Assembly: GCA_943330455.2 (NCBI GenBank)
Contig: CALQHT020000007.1
Coordinates: forward strand, 1 to 48,114
DNA from: Nitrosovibrio sp. Nv4
Lineage (GTDB): Bacteria > Pseudomonadota > Alphaproteobacteria > Acetobacterales > Acetobacteraceae
Reading direction: 5' to 3'
DNA: 48,114 bases
The notes beneath the pieces were generated by a model, which did no database searches, had not been told where the DNA came from, and saw nothing but the letters and a program-made list of their open reading frames with translations. Below, in pieces: positions 37,177 to 45,612 of this stretch (the first letter of the stretch is position 1; every line of letters begins with the position of its first letter). A program made the translations under genes and the position numbers.

Positions 37177-37726
37177 GGCGCCCCCGCTTGGATCAACATG
37201 GCCTGGCTCAACATGGCCCGGCTCAACATGGCCTGGCCCACCGTCGCCTGGTCCATCCTCGCCAGGTCCATCCTCGCCAGGTCCGGCCGGCCCCGATCAG
37301 GCCGGGCTGACCCTGATCGAGATGATGGCGGTGCTGGTCGTGGCCGGCTTGCTGAGCGGGCTGGCCGTACCCGTCTTTGCCAGGGTGGTGGATTCCGTGC
37401 GGATGGGCAGTGGCCTGCGCGCCGTCGCGGGCGACCTGCGGGCGGCCCGGGGTGCCGCCTTGCGCAGCGGCCTGCCGGTCGGCGTCCAGTTCGAGCCGGA
37501 CGGTCGGTCCTATCGTCTGACCGGTGCCGAACGCGCGGTGGAACTGCCCGAACCGCTGGTGTTCCGCTTTGTCCCCGGACCGTTCGCCGCCGCCCCGGAT
37601 CGGCTGGATTTCCTGCCCGACGGCACCACGACCGGGGGCTCGCTGTGGCTGCGGGGGACTCGGGATCAGGTGATCGTCGCGGTCGGGTCATGGACGGGCG
37701 TCGTCACGATCCGACGGGATGAGTAG
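37157..37726 (+). CDS. gspH: Minor pseudopilin GspH with repeat-extended leader
   Basis: A 189-residue minor pseudopilin. The processing site is QAG/LTLIEMMAVLVVAG, with Glu5. The mature part has MGSGLRAVAGDLRAARGAAL and YRLTGAERAVELPEPLVFRF, matching GspH/FimT. The leader is about 50 residues because of six 15-bp DNA repeats encoding STWPG three times, then PPSPG and PSSPG twice. ATG 37157 has GGGGAGG upstream and overlaps gspG. GspI follows directly. Confidence 0.88.
   Translation: MSAAGNRAPPLGSTWPGSTWPGSTWPGPPSPGPSSPGPSSPGPAGPDQAGLTLIEMMAVLVVAGLLSGLAVPVFARVVDSVRMGSGLRAVAGDLRAARGAALRSGLPVGVQFEPDGRSYRLTGAERAVELPEPLVFRFVPGPFAAAPDRLDFLPDGTTTGGSLWLRGTRDQVIVAVGSWTGVVTIRRDE
37193..37282 (+). repeat. 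Six-unit 15-bp in-frame tandem repeat in the gspH leader
   Basis: Units TCAACATGGCCTGGC, TCAACATGGCCCGGC, TCAACATGGCCTGGC, CCACCGTCGCCTGGT and CCATCCTCGCCAGGT twice run head to tail. They encode pentapeptides ending in PG. Being in frame and a multiple of three, copy-number change would alter leader length without breaking the gene. Confidence 0.9.
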
Positions 37727-38113
37727 ATGCGGCGGATGGCGGGCTTCACTCTCATCGAGGTCGTCGTGGCCCTGGCGCTGGCCGCCGGGTCGATTGGCGC
37801 GCTGCTGACTGTATTCGACGACGCCGCCTTTCGCACCGACCGCGCCGTACTGTCCCGCCTCGCCTTGCTCCAGGCCCAGTCCGCGCTCGATGCCGCGGCG
37901 TCCGGTCCGATGACACCGGGCTGGCGCGTGGACGGCGCATCCGCGGGGCTGATCTGGGAAGCCCAGGTGTCCGAGGACGGCGACTCCACGCCGCCCCTGC
38001 GCCGCCTGATTGCAGCGGTCTGGTTGCTGGGCCCCGATGGCGCGATCGGGGAGCCTCTGGTCCGGCTGCAAACGCTGCGCCTGGCTCGCGGTGATGCCAA
38101 TGCCGGTCGTTAG
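37727..38113 (+). CDS. gspI: Minor pseudopilin GspI
   Basis: A 128-residue minor pseudopilin with a very short leader (MRRMAG) before FTLIEVVVALALAAGSIGAL. The mature chain includes LALLQAQSALDAAASGPMTP, typical of GspI, which nucleates the pseudopilus tip with GspJ and GspK. ATG 37727 abuts the gspH stop. The final 20 bases overlap gspJ. Confidence 0.9.
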   Translation: MRRMAGFTLIEVVVALALAAGSIGALLTVFDDAAFRTDRAVLSRLALLQAQSALDAAASGPMTPGWRVDGASAGLIWEAQVSEDGDSTPPLRRLIAAVWLLGPDGAIGEPLVRLQTLRLARGDANAGR

Positions 38114-38750
38114 AACCACCGATGAGGCCGGGGTGGGCCTGTTGGAGATGCTGGTCGCCCTGACCCTCATGGGCATGCTCTTCGTCCTCCTTCACGAGGG
38201 CATGACCCTTGGCCGGCGGGTGTGGGAGCGGGTGCCCCAGCGCGGCGGCGAGCGTCTGGAGTTGGTGGAAGGCACACAGGCTCTGCTGCGTCAGCTTCTG
38301 CAGCGAGCCTATCCCACGTACCGCAACGGCGTGGTGCCGTTCCAGGGCGGACCGGCGGGACTGGAAGTCGTCACCGCGGCGCCCCCGCTGCTGGGCGGTG
38401 CCGGGCGGATCACGGTCTGGCTGACGTTGAGCCGCAACGGCCAGCTAGAAATCGCCTGGCTGCCCGACACCGAACGTCGGCTGACCGCCGTGCCACGCCG
38501 CTCCATCCTGCTCTCGGACATTGCGGCGATGGAAATGACCTATTTCGGCATCCACGCGGAGGACATGACCCCGCGCTGGCATCCGGTCTGGCGGAACCAA
38601 CAGCGCCAACCGCTGCTCGTGCGGATCAGGCTGCGCTTCCCGGCCGGCGACAGCCGGGTCTGGCCGGATCTGATGGTGGCGCCGCTGATCGATACCGACG
38701 CCGAGTGCTTACCGAACACCGAGGGCGTGCGCTGCGCGGGGCGGACATGA
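38094..38750 (+). CDS. gspJ: Minor pseudopilin GspJ
   Basis: About 218 residues. Leader MPMPVVRTTDEAG precedes VGLLEMLVALTLMGMLFVLL; position 1 is Val rather than Phe, which is tolerated, and Glu5 is kept. The mature part has RRVWERVPQRGGERLELVEG and IAAMEMTYFGIHAEDMTPRW, fitting GspJ. Start ATG 38094 or 38100; both overlap gspI and lack a clear ribosome-binding site, which fits coupling. The gspL start overlaps its stop (ATGA). Confidence 0.87.
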   Translation: MPMPVVRTTDEAGVGLLEMLVALTLMGMLFVLLHEGMTLGRRVWERVPQRGGERLELVEGTQALLRQLLQRAYPTYRNGVVPFQGGPAGLEVVTAAPPLLGGAGRITVWLTLSRNGQLEIAWLPDTERRLTAVPRRSILLSDIAAMEMTYFGIHAEDMTPRWHPVWRNQQRQPLLVRIRLRFPAGDSRVWPDLMVAPLIDTDAECLPNTEGVRCAGRT

Positions 38751-39790
38751 GCCTGCTCGCCGGCGCCGATACCCTGTCGCCGGGACTGGGACGCCTGAGC
38801 GCGTTGTGGCGCTGGTGGGTGGACGAACTGCTCGGGATGCTGCCGAACGGGTTGGGTGAGTGGATGGTGGCCCCGCCGCCGGTCCAGTTGGCGCTGCCGG
38901 GGCCCGGCGGCTTTCGCCTGATGCGGCTGCGTCGGCATGCGCTCCGTCCCCTGCTCCGGCCCGATCCCGCCTTGCCGCTGTGGCTCGTCTTGCCGCCCGA
39001 GGCCATGCTGATCAAGCGCCTGCCCTGGCCGCTGCTGCCGCCGGCCGATCTGCGGCGCAGCCTCGCTCTCGACCTCGATCGGCAGATGCCCGTCGACGCG
39101 GCGGCCGCGCGCTTCGATTTCGCCGTGATCGCGCGCGAACCCGAACACCGTCGCATGACCTTGGACCTCGCGGTCGTGCCGGAGTCGCGCCTGGCGCCGC
39201 TTATAGCGCAGGTGGTCGAACAATTCGGCCGCCAGCCGGTCCGCGTGGTCGGCGGCGGTCCGAACGAGGCCCCTGCCCTCTTTGTCTTCACGCCGGCCAG
39301 CGAACCTGTAATGGGCATGGGGGGATGGATCCCGCGGGAACGACGCCCGCTCCTGTTGATCGGGTGCCTGCTGATCGCACTGCTGAATCTGGCGCTGTGG
39401 TCGACGGGGGAAGAGCAGCGGCTGGAATTGCTCGATCAGGCCGTGCGCGAGGCCCGCTCCCGCGCGACCAGCGCCGACAACCTGCGCCGCCAACTGGGGG
39501 AGCGTCAGGCCTTTCTCGAAGGACTGGCGGGCCGGACGCATGAGGCATCTCTGCCACGGACGCTCGATGAGTTGAGCCGCTTGCTGCCCGATACCGCGTG
39601 GCTTGAGAGTGTGGAGGTACGGGGCGAGAGCGTGCACATCTCCGGCCATGCCGCCTCCGCCGCCGCCCTGATCGGGCCGCTTGAAGCGTCACGTCTGTTC
39701 TCCGAAGCGCAGTTCCGCGCGGCGGTCGTGCCCGATCGCGCAACGGGCCGGGAGCGGTTCGAGATGACCCTCGCCCTGAGGGCGCGATGA
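38747..39790 (+). CDS. gspL: GspL-like inner-membrane platform protein (PilN-type)
   Basis: A 347-residue bitopic protein. The cytoplasmic part (about 1-190) has LWLVLPPEAMLIKRLPWPLL and RRSLALDLDRQMPVDAAAAR, an actin-like fold seen in GspL/PilM. One membrane helix (PLLLIGCLLIALLNLALW, about 200-218) follows, then a periplasmic ferredoxin-like PilN part (LPDTAWLESVEVRGESVHIS). It contacts GspE and GspM. It is chained to gspJ and gspM by 4-base overlaps. Confidence 0.87.
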   Translation: MSLLAGADTLSPGLGRLSALWRWWVDELLGMLPNGLGEWMVAPPPVQLALPGPGGFRLMRLRRHALRPLLRPDPALPLWLVLPPEAMLIKRLPWPLLPPADLRRSLALDLDRQMPVDAAAARFDFAVIAREPEHRRMTLDLAVVPESRLAPLIAQVVEQFGRQPVRVVGGGPNEAPALFVFTPASEPVMGMGGWIPRERRPLLLIGCLLIALLNLALWSTGEEQRLELLDQAVREARSRATSADNLRRQLGERQAFLEGLAGRTHEASLPRTLDELSRLLPDTAWLESVEVRGESVHISGHAASAAALIGPLEASRLFSEAQFRAAVVPDRATGRERFEMTLALRAR

Positions 39791-40395
39791 CGATGGTCAC
39801 CGCCCTTGCGGACGTCCCGGCCGGCCTGCCGGCGTCGCGCCCACGGCGGCGGCTGCTGGCGTTGGCATTGCTTGCCGTCGGTGTCGGAGGTCTTTGGCTG
39901 GGCGCGGTCGGTCCGCTCATCGACGGCATTCTCGAAAGGCACGAACGGGAGACGGCGCAGATCGCCCTGCTGCAGCGGCTGCGGTCGCGGGGTGCCGAGG
40001 CTCAGGCGCTGCGCCGGCAGCTCGACGCGCTGGAACGGGAACTCGCGTCGCCGGCGTTGCTGCTTGGGGCCACCAGCGCCAGCCAGGCCGGGGCGCAACT
40101 GCAAGCGATTCTGCGCCGGTTGCTCGATGCCGAGGGCCTGACCGCGGGGCAATTCCAGCCCCTGCCGCCACAGAACGCCGGGACGCTGACCCGTGTCGCG
40201 CTGCGGGTGGAGATGCGGGCCACGCTCACGCAACTCCACGCTCTCCTGCGGGGGATCGAGGCGCAGCGTCCGCTGATCTCGGTCGGCGACGCGTTGGTCG
40301 CCACCAGCCGGGGCGTCGCCAGCGAGGCGGATGCGCCGTTGACCGTGCGGTTGGACGTGCTGGCGATGGTGCGTGTGGAGCCCGGTCGTGAGTAA
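39787..40395 (+). CDS. gspM: GspM-like inner-membrane protein
   Basis: A 202-residue protein with a short basic N-terminus, one membrane helix (LLALALLAVGVGGLWLGAVG, about 23-42), a coiled coil (RHERETAQIALLQRLRSRGA) and a periplasmic ferredoxin-like domain (LRVEMRATLTQLHALLRGIE) with its GspM-II features. It partners GspL. It overlaps gspL by 4 bases and the next gene by 8. Confidence 0.85.
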   Translation: MTMVTALADVPAGLPASRPRRRLLALALLAVGVGGLWLGAVGPLIDGILERHERETAQIALLQRLRSRGAEAQALRRQLDALERELASPALLLGATSASQAGAQLQAILRRLLDAEGLTAGQFQPLPPQNAGTLTRVALRVEMRATLTQLHALLRGIEAQRPLISVGDALVATSRGVASEADAPLTVRLDVLAMVRVEPGRE

Positions 40396-41008
40396 GCGTC
40401 GCGGCGACGGCCTGGTCGCTGATCCCATTGCGCATCCCATTGCGCATCCAACTTTGCCTCCCATTGGGCCTCGGACGCAGCCTTCCAAGGAGCCTCCCAC
40501 GGGGCGCCGCGATGAGCGCGCGCTGCTGGCGCTGATCCTGCTGTTATGCGTCTTGGCCGTATGGCAGGTGAGCCGCGACGATACGCCCGACCTGCCCGAC
40601 ACTGTCGCGGTACCACTGCAACGTCCGGCCGTCCGCCAATCCGGCGCCCCAGTGCCCGAATATGGGGAGGTGCTGGACCGTCCCCTGTTTCACCCCAGCC
40701 GCCGACGGACCCCCGAACCCGAAGCCGCTCGGCCCGAACCTGCCCAGCCCGCGACCGCGGTCCGCGGCGCGCTGGAGGAGTGGGTTCTGGTCGGCCTCAT
40801 GGACCTCGGCGATCGGGCGATCGCGCTGGTCCGCCAGGGCGCGAACGGTCCGGTGCTGACAGTGCGCACCGGCGAGCAACTGGGCGATTGGACCCTGGTC
40901 GGCGCCGCCGGCCGAGGGTCGGCGCTGTTCGAGCGCGACGACGAACAAACGGAGCTAGTCATGCCTGCCCGGGATGAGACCAATGCCTCACAAGCGAATC
41001 CGAAATGA
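40388..41008 (+). CDS. GspC/GspN-family T2SS linker protein
   Basis: A 206-residue protein with a Pro-rich cytosolic start, one membrane helix (LLALILLLCVLAVWQV, about 43-58), and a periplasmic homology-region-like domain (EEWVLVGLMDLGDRAIALVR, then VRTGEQLGDWTLVGAAGRGS) as in GspC, which bridges to the secretin. In alphaproteobacterial clusters this position is often labelled GspN. GTG 40388 is chosen over an upstream GTG at 40373. A short 12-bp tandem repeat (CCCATTGCGCAT, 40424-40447) encodes HPIA twice in the N-terminus. Confidence 0.75.
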   Translation: MSKRRGDGLVADPIAHPIAHPTLPPIGPRTQPSKEPPTGRRDERALLALILLLCVLAVWQVSRDDTPDLPDTVAVPLQRPAVRQSGAPVPEYGEVLDRPLFHPSRRRTPEPEAARPEPAQPATAVRGALEEWVLVGLMDLGDRAIALVRQGANGPVLTVRTGEQLGDWTLVGAAGRGSALFERDDEQTELVMPARDETNASQANPK

Positions 41009-41179
41009 TACCCACTGGCTTTGATCGTGACCCATGGTCGGTGCGACCCCCGCATGGCCCGCGCGGGCAGACCATCCACGGCTTTCGCTGTTTGTATCGG
41101 CAAAGTCATGGATGGTTGCCCTCCGGCGGCCAGGTCGGGGAGGCACCGCCAATGAATCGGCGCCAAGGGCGGTTGGTAT
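41008..41179. repeat. Palindromic element filling the gspC/N-gspD gap
   Basis: The left end ATACCCACTGGC begins on the A of the upstream TGA stop, and the right end GGTTGGTAT provides the first two bases of the gspD ATG. The ends resemble the inverted ends at 17242-17347 (ATACCAACGG/CCGTTGGTAT). An inner hairpin pairs ACCATCCA (41071-41078) with TGGATGGT (41109-41116), related to that at 43623-43673. AAGGG near its right end serves as the gspD ribosome-binding site. Confidence 0.7.
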
Positions 41180-43556
41180 GACATCCCGTTTCCGCGTCTC
41201 CCGCCTCGCCATCCTGGGCCTGTCGCTATTGGCCGCCGCCTGTTCCGAACTGAGCCCGATGTCGCCCGATCGGGACGACCCGAACGCGCCCAAAGCCCAG
41301 GCCGGCACAGCAGGGGGCGCACCGGTTCCCCTGACCGGCGGCCTGGCCCAAACCGGAGCGCAGACCGGCGCACCGGTGCAACTCGGACCGGCCGGTCGGC
41401 GATCGATCGGCAGCGCGATCTACCCCGGTCAGGGTCCGGCTTCGGTGCCCCGAGGCCCCGGCGGCGCCTTCACGGTGCCGGGCGGTGAGGTCAATCTGAG
41501 CTTCTCCGGTGTCGAGATCGTCGAGGTTACACGGGCGGTCCTCGGCGATCTCCTCGAACTCACCTATGCCGTCGATCCGTCGGTGAGCGGGACCATCACC
41601 CTGGAGACAATGCGCCCAATCCCGCGTGCCGACGTGCTGCCGGTGTTCGAGGGCGCATTGCGGGCCCAGGGCTTCGCCGTGGTGCGCCAGCCAAGCGGCG
41701 TTTACACCGTGGTGACGACCGCGAGCGGTCAACGTAGCGGCCTCGCTGGCGCTGGCTCTGCTTTCGGCACCGAAGTGATCGCGCCGCGCTTTATCGGTGT
41801 CGCCGCGCTCAAGCGGCTGCTGGAACCGCTGCTGCCCGAGCAGCAGATCGCCCAGACCGATCCCAGCCGCAACCTGCTGATGGTCACCGGCACCTCGGCG
41901 GAGCGTCGGACCGTCCGCGAGACCGTCGCGCAATTCGACGTCGACTGGATGCGCGGCATGTCCTTCGGTCTGTTCGGGCTGCGCGAGGCCTCGGCTCGGC
42001 GCATGGTCGAGGACCTCAACGCCATGCTGGGTGGAGAGAATGCGACGATCGCCGGGCTGGTGCGTCTGATCCCGATCGAGCGACTGAACGCCGTGCTCGC
42101 CGTCTCGCCGCAACCGCGGTACCTGGAACAGATCCGGACATGGATCAGCCGGCTCGACCGCGAAAGCGATGTGACCGAGCGGAAAGTCTTCGTCTACCGG
42201 GTGCAGAACGGACGCGCTTCCGATGTGGCGCGGACTTTGTCGAGGGCATTCGGGCTGGCGTCGTCGGAAGGCTCCGGTCGGTTCGGCGCGTCCGCTGCGG
42301 GCGCGGGCGCCGCCACGGCCGGCGGTTTCGGCGCGGGTGGTTTCGGTGGCGGCATGGGTTCCTCGCAGGGGAGCGGTGCGTCCGGGGGCATAGGCGGCGG
42401 CGCGTCCGGCGGCGTGGGATCGAGCGGCGCGTCCGGCGGCATCCCAGGCATCGGCGGCGGTTCGTCTGGAGGGGCCGGACGGGCGGAAGAATTCGGGGGC
42501 GGCCTTGGGGGCGGTCTGGGCGGAGGCTCGGGCGGCGGTTCCAGCGGCATGCTGGGCGGAGCTTCCGGCCTGAACGTGTCCGCCGATGAGGCGAACAACG
42601 CAATCGTGGTCGTTGGCACGACGCGTCAATACGAACTGGTGGAAGGCGCGTTGCGCCGCCTGGACACCATGCCAGTGCAGGTGGTGATCGAGGCGGCAGT
42701 GGCCGAAGTGACGCTGTCCGACGACCTTCGTTTCGGCTTGCAATGGGCGTTCCGTAGCGGCGACTTCGCGGGAATTCTCAATCAGACGTCTCAGAACCCT
42801 TTCGGCAATGTCACGACACCGGGCGTGGACGGCAGGCTGTCGCGCGGGCTGCTGGACCTCGCGCTGCCATTGCCGGCGGTGCCGGGATTCTCGTTCATCT
42901 ACAGTGCGCCGAGTGTGACCGTGGTGCTGAACGCGCTGGATCGCATCACAAAGGTTAATGTGCTGTCGTCGCCGCATCTGATGGTGCTGAACAACCAGAC
43001 CGCCGCCCTGCAGGTCGGCAATCAGGTGCCGATCACGGTGGGCACCGCGCAGTCGACCCTGGTGTCCGGCGGTCCGATCGTTTCTCAGTTGCAGTACAAG
43101 GACACCGGTATCATTCTGCAGGTGACACCGCGGGTCAACGATTCCGGCAACGTGCTGCTGGATATCGCGCAGGAAGTCAGTGCCGTCATCGATACCCCCA
43201 GCACCACAACGTCCCAGATCCAGTCGCCGACGTTCTTGCAGCGCCGACTGGTCAGCTCGGTCTCCGTGCAGGACGGTCAGACCATCGCATTGGGCGGCCT
43301 GATTCGCGATTCGAACGACAACAGTCGCGGCGGCATCCCGCTGTTGAGCCAGGTGCCGGTTGTCGGCTGGCTGTTCGGTTCGACGGTGAAAGCCACCGGA
43401 CGCACCGAATTGTTGGTACTGCTGACACCACGGGTCGTGCGCGGTCAGAACGATGCCCAACTGGCGACGGATGAGTTGCGCAATCGCATGCGCCTGCTCC
43501 GACCGATCATCGTTGATGCACGTGGCGGCCACGCGCACCCACCGCCTTCACGCTAG
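41178..43556 (+). CDS. gspD: Type II secretion secretin GspD
   Basis: A 792-residue outer-membrane channel. Lipoprotein signal with LSLLAAAC at about residue 20. N0 domain follows (VNLSFSGVEIVEVTRAVLGD), then N1-N2 (VAALKRLLEPLLPEQQIAQT; MVEDLNAMLGGENATIAGLV). Between N-domain repeats, about residues 372-470 form a Gly/Ser-rich insert. The secretin core has AVAEVTLSDDLRFGLQWAF and VNVLSSPHLMVLNNQTAALQ, and the C-terminal SQVPVVGWLFGSTVKATGRT is the secretin signature. Being a lipoprotein, it may self-pilot. ATG 41178 comes from the end of a repeat element. Confidence 0.95.
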   Translation: MTSRFRVSRLAILGLSLLAAACSELSPMSPDRDDPNAPKAQAGTAGGAPVPLTGGLAQTGAQTGAPVQLGPAGRRSIGSAIYPGQGPASVPRGPGGAFTVPGGEVNLSFSGVEIVEVTRAVLGDLLELTYAVDPSVSGTITLETMRPIPRADVLPVFEGALRAQGFAVVRQPSGVYTVVTTASGQRSGLAGAGSAFGTEVIAPRFIGVAALKRLLEPLLPEQQIAQTDPSRNLLMVTGTSAERRTVRETVAQFDVDWMRGMSFGLFGLREASARRMVEDLNAMLGGENATIAGLVRLIPIERLNAVLAVSPQPRYLEQIRTWISRLDRESDVTERKVFVYRVQNGRASDVARTLSRAFGLASSEGSGRFGASAAGAGAATAGGFGAGGFGGGMGSSQGSGASGGIGGGASGGVGSSGASGGIPGIGGGSSGGAGRAEEFGGGLGGGLGGGSGGGSSGMLGGASGLNVSADEANNAIVVVGTTRQYELVEGALRRLDTMPVQVVIEAAVAEVTLSDDLRFGLQWAFRSGDFAGILNQTSQNPFGNVTTPGVDGRLSRGLLDLALPLPAVPGFSFIYSAPSVTVVLNALDRITKVNVLSSPHLMVLNNQTAALQVGNQVPITVGTAQSTLVSGGPIVSQLQYKDTGIILQVTPRVNDSGNVLLDIAQEVSAVIDTPSTTTSQIQSPTFLQRRLVSSVSVQDGQTIALGGLIRDSNDNSRGGIPLLSQVPVVGWLFGSTVKATGRTELLVLLTPRVVRGQNDAQLATDELRNRMRLLRPIIVDARGGHAHPPPSR

Positions 43557-43595
43557 TGCGCCGAGTCGCTCAAAATGCGGGGCTTGGATCGCCGG

Positions 43596-43700
43596 TCTCT
43601 CCACGTCATGGCGGGCGCGGGGCCGCCATCCACGACTTTCGGCTGTTGACCGCGGAGAAGCCGTGGATGGCGGGTCCTCTCCCACCATGACGGTGAGAGA
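43596..43700. repeat. Imperfect 105-bp inverted repeat across the gspD-gspK junction
   Basis: TCTCTCCACGTCATGGCGGG (from 43596) pairs imperfectly with the region ending GTGAGAGA (43700). A perfect inner stem is CCGCCATCCACG (43623-43634) with CGTGGATGGCGG (43662-43673). A related hairpin lies at 41071-41116. The right arm contains the in-frame ATG at 43687 proposed for gspK. Confidence 0.8.
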
Positions 43701-44586
43701 TATCCGTGCCAGGATCCCCGCAAAATCAACGACACAGACCACTAGGCGCGTGAGGCCGTCACCGGCACAACGCGGCCTGGCCCTTCTGGCCGTCATCTGG
43801 GTGATTGGCTTGCTCGCGGTCATGGCCATGGACGTGCTGTCCGCGGCCCGCCGAGAAAGCCGCCAAGGCGGCGACCGCCTGGAACGCGCGCGCATGGAAG
43901 CGGCGGCCGAGGCGGGCCTGGCATTGGCGGCGCAGGCGCTGCTGCGGGGTGCGCCCGCGGACGCGACCGGCCCGCATGCGTTCGACGGCAGCATGGTCGC
44001 GGTCGAGATCGAACCCGAAGCAGGCAAGGTCGACCTGAATCTCGCCAGTGCGGAATTGCTGCGTGCGCTGTTCGAGGCGATCGGGGAACCGCGCGGGACT
44101 GCCGCGGCCCTGGCCGCCGCCATTGTCGACTGGCGCGACAATGACGACCGGCCGGAACCTGGCGGCGGCCTGGAGGCGGAGGGCTACCGTCGCATGGGCA
44201 GACTCGTGCCCCCGCGTGACGCCGACCTGCAATCGGTGTCCGAACTGGCCGAGGTCCACGGGATGAACCCGGAGCTTCTGCGTCGCCTGTCGCCGGTGGT
44301 CACCGTGCATGGGCGGCAGGCCGAACCGGATCTCGCCATGGCATCCCCGGTGGTGCGCCAAGCGGTGCGCTCGGCCGCGGCGGCCGCTCGACTGGCCGGG
44401 CTGCGGGCGGGGGAGCAGGAGGGCGCGCCTCCGGCATCGCAGCCGCGCTCGCCGGGTTCGTCGGGCCGAGCCTTTACGCTTCGGATTGAGGTGGTGCGGC
44501 CGAATGGAGGTTGGCTGCGACGGGAAGCGGTGATTCGCCTGAGCGGCAACCGACGAGATCCGCTGTGGGTGCATGAATTGCGGTAA
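43687..44586 (+). CDS. gspK: Minor pseudopilin GspK
   Basis: A 299-residue tip pseudopilin. A long leader (RVRPSPAQRG) precedes LALLAVIWVIGLLAVMAMDV, and the mature chain has VDLNLASAELLRALFEAI and the GspK helical insert with DWRDNDDRPEPGGGLEAEGY. The SVSELAEVHGMNPELLRRL part is the SAM-like domain. ATG 43687 lies inside a repeat and lacks a ribosome-binding site; GTG 43750 is a good alternative, giving 278 residues and a leader of 8. It is the last gene of the plus T2SS operon. Confidence 0.9.
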   Translation: MTVRDIRARIPAKSTTQTTRRVRPSPAQRGLALLAVIWVIGLLAVMAMDVLSAARRESRQGGDRLERARMEAAAEAGLALAAQALLRGAPADATGPHAFDGSMVAVEIEPEAGKVDLNLASAELLRALFEAIGEPRGTAAALAAAIVDWRDNDDRPEPGGGLEAEGYRRMGRLVPPRDADLQSVSELAEVHGMNPELLRRLSPVVTVHGRQAEPDLAMASPVVRQAVRSAAAAARLAGLRAGEQEGAPPASQPRSPGSSGRAFTLRIEVVRPNGGWLRREAVIRLSGNRRDPLWVHELR

Positions 44587-44632
44587 CGCGATGTTGGCGA
44601 AATGATCGTGCAGGCTCCCGGTCATACCCACC

Positions 44633-44808
44633 AACGGCGGTATTCGCACATCGCGGCCGTGGAGAAAATTCTCCCCCTCCCCTTGTGGGAGGGGGCGGGG
44701 GGAGGGGTTTCGCGCAATAACCGTGCGGCGGTACCCCTCCCCCGACCCCCTCCCGCAAGGGGAGGGGGAGAATCTTCTCCACGGCCGCAATATGCGAATA
44801 CCGCCGTT
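44633..44808. repeat. 176-bp palindromic repeat between convergent gspK and gspO (copy B)
   Basis: AACGGCGGTATTCG (44633-44646) is the exact complement of 44795-44808. Inside, 35-base arms 44661-44695 and 44746-44780 pair with two mismatches and are close copies of the arms at 4834-4955. The position between convergent genes suits a bidirectional terminator. Confidence 0.88.
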
Positions 44809-44824
44809 CATACATGCCACCCGG

Positions 44825-45595
44825 CTACAACCCGCTTGGACCGATCATGCCGACCATCGGCACACCCACGAGCCACAGCACCCAGATGGCCACGGCCAGC
44901 CAGGTGCCGAGCGCGATCGGTTCGTCGGCCGCCGGCGCGTGTCCGGCCAGAGCCCGCATGCCTACCTCCAGCAAGCCGAGGACCGCGGCGGCCAAAACGA
45001 TGGCCGGTAGGGCAGCCCAGCCCAGCCACGCGCCGCCGGCCGCCAGCAGCTTCGCATCACCACCACCCAACCCGTCTCGCCCACGCAAAGCCCGGTAAGC
45101 AGCCGCGATCAACGCAAATCCCCCCCAGCCCAATGCCGCGCCGATCACATGGTCGGGCAGGTCGTCGGGGGCCAGCGCGGTGGTAGCGGCGAGGCCGAAT
45201 CCCAGCAGCGGCAGTGTCAGGACGTCCGGCAACAGGAAGGCCCGCCGGTCGATCAAAGCCAGCGCGAGCAAGGTCCAGCCCAGCAGACAGGTCCAGCCGA
45301 TTGCCTCCGGCGGCACCACGGCCACCGCGCCGCCGGCAATCGCGAGCGCCGCCAGTTCGATCATCGGATAAAAGCGATCGATCTTCCCATGGCAATGGCG
45401 ACAGCGGCCGAACTGAACCAGCCAGCTCAGCAACGGCACCAGTTCCCAAGGGCCCAGCGTGTGACCGCAGTGCGGGCAGGCCGACCGGGCGAGGAGCAAC
45501 GGTTGGTGCGTGGGAAGGCGCAACACCAGACTGCCGAGGAAACTACCGATCACGGGGGCGACGACGAGGGCGAGCAGCGCGGGCAAGGAGAGCAT
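44825..45595 (-). CDS. gspO: Prepilin peptidase GspO (A24 family)
   Basis: A 256-residue polytopic aspartyl protease that cleaves and methylates the pseudopilins GspG-K. The N-terminal methylase part has two CxxC pairs (ACPHCGHTLGPWE and GRCRHCHGKIDRFYP). Catalytic aspartates fit ALIDRRAFLLPDVLTLPLLG and RDGLGGGDAKLLAAGGAWLG. About seven membrane helices. ATG 45595 is preferred because GGAG lies 6 bases upstream; ATG 45607 is an alternative, and the frame opens further into a repeat. It is convergent to gspK and probably has its own promoter. Confidence 0.95.
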   Translation of the reverse strand: MLSLPALLALVVAPVIGSFLGSLVLRLPTHQPLLLARSACPHCGHTLGPWELVPLLSWLVQFGRCRHCHGKIDRFYPMIELAALAIAGGAVAVVPPEAIGWTCLLGWTLLALALIDRRAFLLPDVLTLPLLGFGLAATTALAPDDLPDHVIGAALGWGGFALIAAAYRALRGRDGLGGGDAKLLAAGGAWLGWAALPAIVLAAAVLGLLEVGMRALAGHAPAADEPIALGTWLAVAIWVLWLVGVPMVGMIGPSGL

Positions 45596-45612
45596 GCGCG
45601 GCTCCATACCAC

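Noticed and set aside
41226-43538. Minus-strand open frame of 770 codons opposite gspD
   Set aside because: Shadow of the GC-rich secretin gene; its sequence is Arg/His-rich with no family features.
33791-44586. Type IV pilus rather than T2SS
   Set aside because: GspC/N, a GspG with its specific C-terminus, GspK, and a lipoprotein secretin in this order fit T2SS; no PilT, PilQ or PilA-type major pilin is present.
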